A stretch of DNA of 64,000 nucleotides from Temnothorax longispinosus (lineage: Eukaryota > Arthropoda > Insecta > Hymenoptera > Formicidae): the NCBI RefSeq assembly GCF_030848805.1, contig NC_092359.1:8812623-8876622 (forward strand), in the 5' to 3' direction. A program made the position numbers and the translations under genes. Under the pieces are notes generated by a model. That model made no database searches. It saw nothing but the letters and a program-made list of their open reading frames with translations, and was not told where the DNA came from. Below are positions 1 to 12,000 of the stretch, one piece after another (the stretch's first letter is position 1; every line of letters begins with the position of its first letter).

Positions 1-38
1 CGGAGAACGGTTGAACGTTTTAAGACGAGAGAACTCAC

Positions 39-83
39 CTGCTCTTTCAGCATGACCGCCTGCTGCCGCTTCAGCTCTCGTTC
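39..83 (-). CDS. BAZ2B: BAZ2B coding exon, coiled coil (last exon in window)
   Basis: This is a 45-nt phase 0-0 exon between TTTCTCAG and GTGAGT. It encodes ERELKRQQAVMLKEQ, closely resembling the vertebrate BAZ2B coiled-coil motif around RRQQAVLLK. The gene must continue beyond base 1, because the DDT and later domains are still to come. Short symmetric exons (45 and 66 nt) here could be spliced in or out without a frameshift. Confidence 0.88.
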
Positions 84-3000
84 CTGAGAAATTAAAAGGA
101 TCTCTTTTAATGCAATTCCGGAAATGGCATCGCGGTAGGTCGTTCGTTCGCGTATTACAACTTCGGGCGACCCGAGAAAGAACCGGGTCGCGGGCATTAA
201 CATAGTAACGATTGTTGAATTACCTGTTGCTTCCTTTGTTGTTCTTCCAGTCGGATCTTCTGCACCTCTTCCTCCCGTTTTTTCCGTGCCTGCGCATACG
301 CCATACACACGTCACTCGCATCCGTAATCATGTTTATCAAGAGAAAACTTAGGCAATTTTGTTCTCGTTCGCGGGACCGCTCGGTATTTACGACAAGAGA
401 AACAGAACATTGTTTCAGCGATGAAAAGCTACTATCTCGTTACCGGCACCGATAATTGGATAATTGGATCTGAAGTTCCCGTATCCCCTATTGGATTTCT
501 TGCAGCGACGATCGAGAGGGTTGCAAGAGCAGAGAAGCTATTTTATTGTTACAAAGTTCAATTTTATTTTGCTCGTGCCAAAACGTAAATTATTAAAATC
601 TTTCTTATAAATCGTTATTGGGCGTTCATCGTTAACATTTCAGAAACAAATCTATGAAAACCACCAAACGGGTTCGTACATGTGCAGCTTATAAAAAATT
701 TAGGGGTTTTATTTTAAATAATTTCCAAAATAAAAATGTATATTGCTGTATAGAGACTAAAATTATAGGAATAACGTGTCGCAATTTTAAACATTTCCTG
801 ACCGCAGTTTTTATTGACATTCGTAAATATTCTTCTTGTGAGTTCAGCAAAAATTAATTCAATGGATTTTTATAAAGCGACCGCCTCGATTTCCGCTTCC
901 CGATTTACAATTTACGTTTCTCCGGACGTACGGAAATGGATCCTTATCAAATTCGCAATCGGACGAAAATAGCCTGGCTAATACAAGTTCCCCATCTGTG
1001 GGAGGTTTTCCTCGGGTTTCTGATTTCGTGACATTCACAGTGTAATTGTGATTCGAAGACTACGTGTGGAAAGCGATGTCTAAATAGCGCAGATCAGTGA
1101 CAGGGATTAAGCACTACTCTAAAAGTTCGGGGATGTAGCTGGAAATTAGTACGGGTGCACTTTTGTATTTTAACGCTACATTATTTGTACTTGAGGCCAA
1201 TTCTTCCTCGGAAAGGCGTAACTTTTTAACAATCCACCTCGAATACTTAACTGAACGTCGAAGTTAAAAAGTTCTGATAAAGTTAATTTCAAATTTAAAG
1301 AAGGAACGACCTACTTTTATCCCGTTGTTTGCACCCATAATACGTCGATTACGTTGGAGCTTCGGGATCACAAATCGTATCTTTGCGCCTTTCCCGGCTA
1401 CGATCATGCTAAAAAATCTGAATCTAAATCTGAATCTCTGCTCTGCTAAATGCCCGTAGTTTAACGTTTCGTTTCCGTTCGACTCGGTCGATCCGATTGT
1501 TGCGCTCTCGTGGACTCTTTATATCATCGGCTATGCTATAGGCTCATAGTAACAGCCGTGAGATAACGCACGCTCAGTTTCTACATACCGATAAACATTG
1601 CATATTCAATTAGCGCAATAGGTCCTCCGTAAAAAATCCTTATACAAAGAGAGAAAAAAGAGTAGCAAAGGCATGCGATTTAATATAAAACCCCACCAAG
1701 AGAGTGACGCGTATACGCCGAGACAGCAGCCAAGCATAACGAAGACCGACTCGCTCGTAAAAAGATCTGAGAGCGAACTCGACAGCAAGAACACGAATTG
1801 AAAAATAATTATATTTAATTATATTATATAAATATAGGGGAAAAGAGAGAGAACCATGTGAGAGAGATAATGAGAGAGCGTAAAACTGTCATTATAAACC
1901 AACACCATTATACAAGATGAACAGAGACCGAAGAGAAGTAGAAGAATAATAACGTGGAAAAGAGTGAAAAATCTCAGCCGAGCATGCAAGGAGCCAAGCA
2001 ATACTCGCCTATGTATGCACATATTATATCAACGGTACACAATGTGTACCGTCGCTTAAGCCGATAAAATATTAAGACTATCGTGTCGTGTCACCTAGGA
2101 AATATAAAATGTAACAGTAGATAATACATAGTAATAAAAATATATATGTAATAATACGTGTATAAATATTTATATATATATGTATATATAAAGTATAGGT
2201 GTCACATATATATCCATTTACGCGGGTAATTCGTGTGTCGTTTTCGTCCGCAGTAACAACGAGAAGGTAAAGGAAAGCTCTTTGTATATATACTCGTGTA
2301 GCAAATACTCGAATACTAGAGACAGGTTCTTCAAGAAGTATGGCATGCTGGATAATCATGTAGCTAGCTGTTATTTTGTATATAGTGACAGGAGAAGCTA
2401 GGCACAGGATAGCATTGCGACAGTCGGTTCATATATTATCGTATATATATATCGTGCCTACGTATGTATCGTCAGCCTTAACGTGCCTCGATCGCAGTGT
2501 TGATCTAGCATCTGGATCCCGCGATTCTCGATGGGCCGCGCTTTTCCGTCGCCGATCTCCGGAAAACACGCCGGCCATCGAGAACGCGAGATCGATAACG
2601 GTGCTTCTTCTTTATAATCTTTCGGCGGATTTCGGATTTCTCGCCCGGAAATTGCTCTTCATCGGGAAAACTTAATGGACCATACCATAAACTGAACGTA
2701 ATTTTCGAAATGAATTAAATTGTAGATGAATTGAGTAAAGCAATTTATTTTAGACAATATTTTAATTGGAGCTCTATTTGAGTACAATGTAATAATGATA
2801 AATATTAATTTTGAAGTGTTTACCCTCAAAAATTCATGTGAAAAGTATGTGTGAATTGAGATTAAACTCATTAATAGAGTAATGATCTCACACGCAAAGA
2901 GAAAAAACCCTATTTCATTATAAAATTATCAAATTTTACATAATTTTTAGATTAATTACTCACGATCAATAGAAACTTACAATTTTTTTTATTAGTCCAT

Positions 3001-6000
3001 AGGTTTGAGTATATTTGAATAAATTTGTCACTTTCGAAAATAGCATAATAAACGATCACTGACAATAAAACTAGAATTCCGAAATCCGCTTGGCCGGACG
3101 AAGAGATCGGCCAACCCTACGAAAGCACGGTGGTGAGCATCTATATGCATGTATGTGTGTGTGTGTACGTATGTATTTTTTTTGTTTCATCACTACGCGA
3201 TAAAGTACTAGGCGGGGGTGAATTTACGACGCCAGTCGCAGGTTCGTCTCTTCACTTTGGCGATACACGTCATCACGTTGAAAATTTTCAAGTGCTATAA
3301 TGAGAGAGCTCGAGGAATCATGAAATGATTGGGAAAATGTAATGATTAGAGACTAGTGTTTGTAGGAACATTGAAAAACGTGAAATTTTATGCACCGACG
3401 CAAGATATGATTTTGTTAAGTCTTTGTTTTAACTTGCCTAATTAGCCTCAATATATTTAGACGACTAACATATTATAACGAGATATTATGTGCTAATGAA
3501 ATATATTTCGAAAAGAGTTTCAAAATTTGCCGATAGATCATTGTAAAATAAAAAGCGAATTTATGATAATTTATTAGGAAATAATTTATTTAATTGATTT
3601 CGGAAAACCGGTCAAAATTATTCCCAACTATTTGCGACGCATGTTTTATAAAGAAGAAGAAGAAAAAGTCGATGTACTTTACTTTTTATTTTATTTTCAT
3701 TTAGATGGTTTTACGGAGGTTTCATTTTACTGTGGACATAATTTTTCAAAGCAGAACGTTGAGAAGAACGTTGAAGAGACAACAAGGCTGACGTGAAATG
3801 GTAAAATTCGCACGATATTCGTCTGTGGGAGCATCGGAAGCACTTATATTATTTCACCTCACGCAAAACACACGTAAAAGAACCGCGGTCCGCGAGCCGG
3901 GTATACTCACGGTATAACGCTTACCTCCGAGGGGGTGGGGGATCTCTTCGCCCTTCTATCGCGAATCGTGTCCGGATCCGCGGAGGAAATTCAAGTCAAA
4001 GGGGAGAGACAGGGACATCCGGAAGTAATAACGACTCACAAGACAATATGACAACACTCATTAGTGAACATGATGTGGTCGATGATGGATCCAAGTGGCG
4101 CAAATGTCGGGGATATCGAGCTTCGAGACATTACGTGAGGGATATCAATGGGGGTGGTACGAAAGGGGTGGAATCAACGGGTCCAGGCGGGCAAGACCGT
4201 GGACGGGGTGACTCGATGGCGGGGGCGGGGGGAGGGGGGAGAGAGGAGAGGGTCGGAATGCGTCATACGACATCTTACCTCCAGAAGTTCCTGGCTCTGC
4301 GTCTGGGTCTGTGCCTGCTGAGTATTGTCCGGCGGCATGGTCGCGGTCGTCGTGCCGGTCGACGTGGTGGTCGATGACAGGTTCGACGAGGAGGAGATCG
4401 GCGCCGTCGGCTGCGGTGACGGCACAAGGCCCGCCGACGCCGGCGGCAGGGTCAGGGTGGGATAGGGTGGCGGCGGCAGGACCGGCGGCACCACCTGCAC
4501 CTGCGGAGGCGGCACGACCACACCGGTTGTCAGGGACGACGGCAGCGTCGTCGTCATCGCGGTCGTCGTCGTCATCGTTGTCATCGCCACCGGCGTGCAG
4601 AGCGCGGCCGCCGTGGTTGACGCGAGGGACGACATCGACGGCGGCTTCTTCGAGGATGGCACGTCCTCGACGTCTGCCTGGTGCATCATGTCCCGGTTGC
4701 GCCAGCTCTCGGCGATGCTCTCGCGATTCTTCCAGATGGTGGCGACCGTACTGCTCGCCAGACCCAGCTCGCGAGCCACGTCGCTCTTGCTCTTGCCGCG
4801 CTCGATCTCTTGGATGATCTTCATTTTCTGCTTGATCGTGAACGCGAGCCGCTTTCGACCCTGCGTTGGTGGTGGGTTTACAGGGATGCCCAATGTATAA
4901 TCGATCGCGTTAATTCGGGAGGATGATGGTCGTTTAGCGACCACGTGCGACCGGTCGTTCGCGGTCGACCGGCGGGGATTAAGTCGGGGCGATACGCGGA
5001 GATCACTTTACGCGGATTGATCATGCGATAATGTACGAGACAAAATTACACTGTCAATGAAACATTTCCCACGTAAAATATATATTACCAAATGTGCTAT
5101 CGAATTTCCTAAGCGAAATATGTATATTAAATGATATCTGTTCGCAAGATTAAGATGTGAGATTTTTAGAATGTATCACTGTTTAACATTTCACGAAAAC
5201 AAATTAAAAATAAAGCGATACTATCGGCAAATTAATTCTATAGTCGCATTAATGACTTGAATAATTTATGAACTCCAATTTTATGAACTCCGCGTACCCC
5301 GCCGTTAAAAAAGACTAAAATATGTGTAATTTCGATAAAGCCAATTTTAGATACAAGCACATAAAAGCGATTACCATTTAAAAAGAAAAAAAGAAACACG
5401 CGACATACTTGTTGACTATTTATATGTGAAGATATTAAATAATATAAAATAACTTTCTCGACTATCTCTCGTAATGTTGAACACAATGTAACAACACAAT
5501 GCACACATAACAAAATAATAACGCTCTCAATTACATCAATAACTTGCTAAATTACGCCAATCTTAGTTAGCTCGCCTAAACATAATGTGCATCGATAATG
5601 TACATCCGTTTTATATTTCGTTCTCTACGTCCCAGGGGGAGGGAAAAAAAATCTATCTGGATCGGTTATATACGATCTGGGCATCCCTATTTCGCGTTTT
5701 TCCACTACATATGAGCCCACTACATATAGTGTAGCTACAGTCACTACACTATTGTGTCGTCTGACGTCTCCTTCTATTCTTTCAAATTGCACGGATTGTG
5801 TGTGTATGTACGGGCCAGTGATGTGCGTGTGGATGTGGAATGCGTGTGTGAATGCGAGGAAACATGAACGAACGAGTGACAGTGATTGAGGGGGGACAGG
5901 GTGATAATCTGGCTTGCGCGAGGATTTCGATGGGGTAGTTTGGAGGACTATCACAATGGATGGACTTTTGAAATTCCTACAATCGCGCGCCTCTATTTCG

Positions 6001-9000
6001 TCGAGGTTTTCCCTCGCGCAGGAAAAATGTCCAGAATAACGTCGATCCCATTAAACACGTATTCCAATATCGAAATGTATCCTCGCCCGTTTTGCAAGAC
6101 GTAAATAAAAAAATTTGTCTTCGATCTTATGAAATCCGACGGGAGTCCGGTAACGAAATGGAAAATATTTCTCGGCAATACGATTCTTCACTTAATACAC
6201 ACTTTATGATTCGATACTTAATAATTTTGCGTAAGTTATAACATTTCCAAAAATAATACTAAATGTCTCACATAACTGAAACAATATAAATGATTGTACA
6301 TTTGCCCTCTTATGGCTGAGATGTAGAATCGAAGGAATATCAATTAAAGAATTATAATAATTTAAAAATTATAATATATTTGGTCAAAAGATGAAATTTT
6401 GGATAGTATTACTTCAATAAACGTTCAAGAATGTTTCTTTGTCACGTAAATTTTCCGTTGTCAAAAACAATTCCTAATGAAATACAATTATTTGTCTCAT
6501 TATCCGATGGCGCCGACAAAAATAATGGGAAACAAAATGTATCAACGATACTTCTGTTTACAACGTACATAAAAGCATCAACGGTATCGATTGAGAACAG
6601 ATGGAATTGTTTCAAAACATATCTCGGTGTATGAAATATCGAATATCGCGCGAAGAATTTTAGAATTTAAACCAATATTGGCATCCATATTAATTTATTC
6701 ACGATTCTCGCGTTTGCATTTGGAAAAAAATAACTAAAAATTTGGCGCGTGTATTTTAGCGTACGTCAAGAAGAAACAGTGGCTCATAAAAGGAATAAAA
6801 CTTTCATTCCTCTTATTAGACAATTTGAATGCCAGAGTAGTTATTTTTTAATTTTACTCATTTTTTCCTTTCAACAGTAGTTGCGTTTGTTTGATAAAAA
6901 CAAAATCGCGACTGCACTCAATTCTCAACGATTTTTATCAAACAATTAAACACATTTGGCGAAATTAAAAAGGGTGAAAATTAAACAGGGCGTGGAGGGG
7001 TAAGGTGGGAGGACATGCTGGGTTCTCCTGTCACTATCGCTAGCGGTTGTTGGTTGGCTATGGGTGTCTCGTGTATTCTGGGACATTAGAGGTTGTAAGA
7101 GGTTCAATGGACGTATATAGTATAAGAAAAGAGTTTCTCTATACAAGAATATTCATTAAAAAAAGTCGTATATATAATATGTATATATAGACAGATGTAT
7201 ATATATATACGGAGATAATATATATATGTATATATATATATATAAATACGGCACACACAGAGAGCATGCGACACGCACGACAGGTGGACAAAATACAAAA
7301 AAACGTAGGTATCCCAAATAGAATAAGAGAACAGTTTTTCGTGTGAATGAAACAACGAGATCGAGACAAACGTGAAGGAAACTCGGTGGTAGACGTCGAC
7401 TTACCTCGAGTAGCTGTTGATTCCTGATCTCCCGTTCTCGTCTCAAGGTTTCCTGCCGTTCCGTCTTCTCTTGCTCCTTAATAAGCCTGCAATGAAGGTA
7501 TCATTAAGTTCACGTAATCCCCGAGCAGTAAAAACGCTCGAACAAATCATTAATCAAGGGTTACTCGTAACACCTTGTCCATAAATTTTACAAACGCTCG
7601 ATAAAACTCTAGTTCCGAATTAACATAGCGACGTTCACTTTTACATTTTCGCTCGATAACATTTGCGATTACGCGCACGCAATAATCTTACGGTGAAAAA
7701 TGATAAATGCGCGTTAATTAAAACATCAACATGTTGCAATCGCGAAATTTCGAATTAAGTAATCAATTCCGCAGTAAGCGAATAAATAGTTAACTGTTCT
7801 CACGTAGCGACGAGATTAACACTTCATTAAACTTCATGATTTATTTGACTATTAATCGACAATCATCAACTTTCTATAATTTTATGAAGTGATCTCAATA
7901 TCAAATAGTAACTTATGCGCATCAGCTCTTCTATCTTTTAACGCACCCCAGCAACCATTATTTAACATTTTCCAGAAATATATTGATTTAAGTAATAATC
8001 AACATATTTGAATAATGGAATATCTTACCTAGCTTGTTCTTTGTGCCGTTGCGCTTCTTCCTTCGCGAGTTTCTTCGCGTAAGCCAGCTTGTCTCTCTCG
8101 TACTGATTGTTCGGCCGTGCGTCTCTGAAACCACCGACCGCTCTGAGCTCTTCCAATCTTCGCGCTACTTCCTGAGCACCGAGTCTGACGAATTCAGCCT
8201 CCGCTAGACCCATCGTCGGCTGCAGGAATTCCCCGACCAACGGGCGAGAGGAGAACGAGAAATTGGCGGTTGTTAGTTCGGCTGGATTCTGATGCTCCAG
8301 AAACTGAAATCGGAAAGAGATCTCGTCTTGAAATCTCTTCTTGAGGGCCCAGTAATCTGATCAATCTAAACCTCATCTGTATTTCGGTACGTCATCTTTT
8401 TATTATGTATCGCGCCGTAGATATCACGATAATAGCAAAATCGACAATAGAAAGTTTTAGCAAAGTACTTCGAACTTTTAGCAACTTCATGCAAATCACT
8501 TTTGATAACGTACACCAACCATCACCGGTCGTAATATGTTGTAACCAACCTTCACCAGATCGGGACTGCTCCTAAAAGTTTTCCCGCAGGGGCTGTAATA
8601 GGACACGTCGCCTTTTATCACTCCCGTCTTTCCTAGTCCCTTGATAACTGTTTCACGTTTCCAACCGCGCTCTAACGGCATTTGAAGGTCTCTTTCGCTG
8701 GGCTTGAGCTTTCTCCTCTTCGCGCTGGGTGTGCCTTCCGTATTGTCGTCATCGGTATCCGTGACAACGTCGGTGTTACTGCCGCTCTCGCTGGTCACGT
8801 CCATGTTACTCTCTTCTCCCGAGGCCTCCAGCAACTTGTTTTTCATTTTTTCCTGCAAAGATTTCTATATAGGGAGAATGGTTTTAGTGCGAAATCATAA
8901 GTAAAAAAAAAAGAAAAACGAACATGGCTCCTCGCCCACGAAGCACGAATTGGTCGAGGTCGCTTCTTCTTCTGTATCTTCGTTAGCAAGTGATAGTACT

Positions 9001-12000
9001 TTAACAAAAGATAATCGTAAAGATATATGGAAATTAGATAAGTACAGAAGTCAGAATAAAAGAATAATGCTCTACTAAAGTACAATGTAATCATAACGTT
9101 AAAATTAATACTCGATACAAAGGTATTTCATGTTGAGCCCGGTAGCTGGCTTTTACCTGATTCTTATCGTCCTGGCCAGTAGCGACGGAAGCGTGCAATT
9201 GAGCCGCCAATATATTCGATCTCAACAACGATACTTGGTGAGACAATGGCACACTTGGATCCAAAGTCGGAGTCGGCTTAATTCCTAGAGCTCTGCTCTG
9301 AGCTAACAACGACGCGACCGTGTTCTTTTTAGGCTTCGACACACCGCGGCCGAGATTTCGTGGCCTACCGTCCTTGTGATGGGTGGCAGTGCTCGCACTT
9401 TCGCTCTCCTCGCTGCCGCTACTCGGCCGTTGTGGCGAGTCCGCGGCGGCGAAGAGCTGCGCCAAAGAGGGACTAGGCGACGCCGGCACCGGCACCGAAT
9501 TCTGCGGCACTCTTCGCGGCTTTGGTCCGGGCTTTCGTCTCGCTACGATAATCCATAAAGTTTTTGTTATTTTAATCATGTATCTTCAGAAAAATAAACT
9601 TCTCGGAAATAATTTTTAAAAATATGGAGATTTAAACGATGATCTTATATTGTACATTTGCAAAATTGCTTTTAACTCTCTATCTCTTTACTTCCCAAAC
9701 AATTTTTCCACTGAATAAAAACATACGACGACTTTACACGACTTTAAAACGGCTGAAAATGCCGCGCGCACAGTTGCTATACTTACACGTCCGATCGGAG
9801 GCAAGTAACGATTGGCTTAAATTACTGAGCTGACTGAGCGGCTGACTACCAGAAATCGGCGAACTACTGCTCGTCGTGGCGGGCTTCAGGGAGAGATTTA
9901 GGGGCGCGTCCGAATCGTTGATGTTGTTGTTCGCATTGCTGTTACCGCTGCTACTGCTGCTAGTATACGTCGGTGGCGCCGACAGAACGGAGCCGTTCGT
10001 TGAATGGGCCGGCAGTTTGATTACCTCTACTCGATCCACCGAATCTCTGTATTCGTTCGAGTCGGTCTGAGGAAAGACGAAACGCACACGATTACACGAC
10101 GTATTGCGCGTGATTACATTAGATTCGTAGCGGATGTAAAATTAAGGAAGCAAATTTAATCCCGCAACTAAATATCAATCTTTTTAAATATATACTCGTC
10201 GCAACAAAGAATAACAAGTAATAAACTCCTTGCGATTTTATGCTTAGGTGTTTCAGAATTGCAGCCAACATGTGCGGCGGCTGAACGTACCCCCGTGCGA
10301 TTATACTTCCTCGGTTCCATCATTAGCGACGCGGTTGACGTCGTGTTGATCTGATGGGCGCTAAGGGCAGGGACGGCCGGCGGATGTACGCTGACGCTAG
10401 GAGTGTCCAAAGATATTGTCTTCTTCCTGCCGCGGTTCGTCGTCCCAGGAACCTTCGGACCGACTATACTCGACGTATACTTGATAATCTCCGTGTCGGG
10501 AGGTAGGCGCACACCTCCCAATATACTGCTAGGATCACTAGAGAAAACATCGCTGTGAAGTTATTTATCCTTTACAACAATTGAAATAGATTAAACTACA
10601 TAATAATGATAATCAAAAATAGCGAGAATCATGAATTTAATTATACTGAGATCTAAAAAACTGGATATTTATATGCATTCTAATTCTAATTATAAATCGT
10701 ATAATAGAGCGTCGTGAAAGATCTACCGCATAATTGAATTGATATATTCACCTTCCTTCCTTCGCAGAACTGTCGCGATAAGAAAAACGATGGCGTGAAA
10801 ATACAATTTTTTTAGCGAGTTAGATAAAATCAATTTGCAGCCTTGGGTCGTGTATTTAATATGCGAAACGAGTAATTTCTCACCTGACGACGTTCGATTG
10901 CGAATTTGGCGTGCTGCTGACCGGAGTGCTGTGATGAGAGGACGTCACCGGTGGTTGAGTGGACACCGGCAGACTGCTGCTCGTCATACTTGGCGTGGTT
11001 GAGCTACTACTGCTAGCTGGTGTCTTGTGACTCTTACTTGACTTAGCTGTTCGGCCGTGAAAACGAGCAAAATAATTTATACATTTGCAATTCCCCTAAT
11101 TCGGATTAATTATCGTCGAAAAAACGCGTCCACGTTCGCGTCAATCCAAGATCAGCAACTGTCAATTGCTAACGAAAGTAGACTCATAAACTTTCAAGAG
11201 TCTGAAGTTTCTATCTCATTAACAAGTAACCTTGTTTAACTCGAAACTTGAGAGAAACTTTAGAATTACGTTATAACTTCAAATATAAATTTAAAAAAAT
11301 GCATAAAAATACACAAACCACCTTGCTCGCAAAATAGAAAATAATTATAGCGATAAGACGGAAAAGTCATGTATAAATATAACTTGAACAAATTTAAAAA
11401 ATATAAAAATAGCGTGAACTCTAAAAGCAGGAAGTAAAAATCGTGTCTCACGTCGGCAGGTTTGGAGAAACGTTAAAAAAAAAAAGAGAAAACGGTTAAA
11501 AATATACCCGTTCAGCTATTCCGAGCGACGTTGTTATCTCGGAAAGGACTCGGCGATCGAGGATTAAGCGTACGGAAGCGAGCGTTTCTCGAGCATCGCA
11601 CCATGCAACATTGTTCGATCGTTGTTACTTACACTTACTGGACTTGTGGGACGAGAGGGACGGGGGATTAAGTAGAGAGGCGGGATACGGCGGCAGGAGG
11701 CTCTCGGCACCGGGCGGAAATCCTGGGAGTCCTGCCGCTCCTTGTAGCCTCGCGAGGTAGTCTTGCGCCGCCAGATGAGAGGCCATTGTCCACCATGCAC
11801 TGGCTGCTGGATTGATGCCTGTAACACGAACACGGTGTGCTTCCGGTAAATCCGCGCCCGGTCTATAAAATTCGATCTCGAAACGCGGCTCAACATCGCT
11901 CAATTGCCCTGGACGAGTCAATGAGAGAGAGGGGCACAACAAAATAATTTCCTGAAAGAGACGACGTCGATGTAAATAAGTAAGTTCGCGATCTTCAAAA

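Noticed and set aside
4311..4817. Long plus-strand open frames opposite the HTH exon
   Set aside because: They are antisense shadows of the GC-rich cassette exon; their Arg/Ser/Pro-rich content matches no family, while the minus frame carries a clear HTH.
4174..4944. A standalone gene starting at 4944
   Set aside because: The codon at 4944-4942 is GTG, not ATG. No ATG lies upstream in the frame, and the first internal ATG would truncate the HTH. Splice sites at 4860 and 4279 explain the open frame better.
10168..10290. Continuation of BAZ2B exon 5 past 10291
   Set aside because: The frame stays open, but only the GTACGT donor at 10290 gives the correct phase to the next exon. The extension becomes AT-rich and intron-like.
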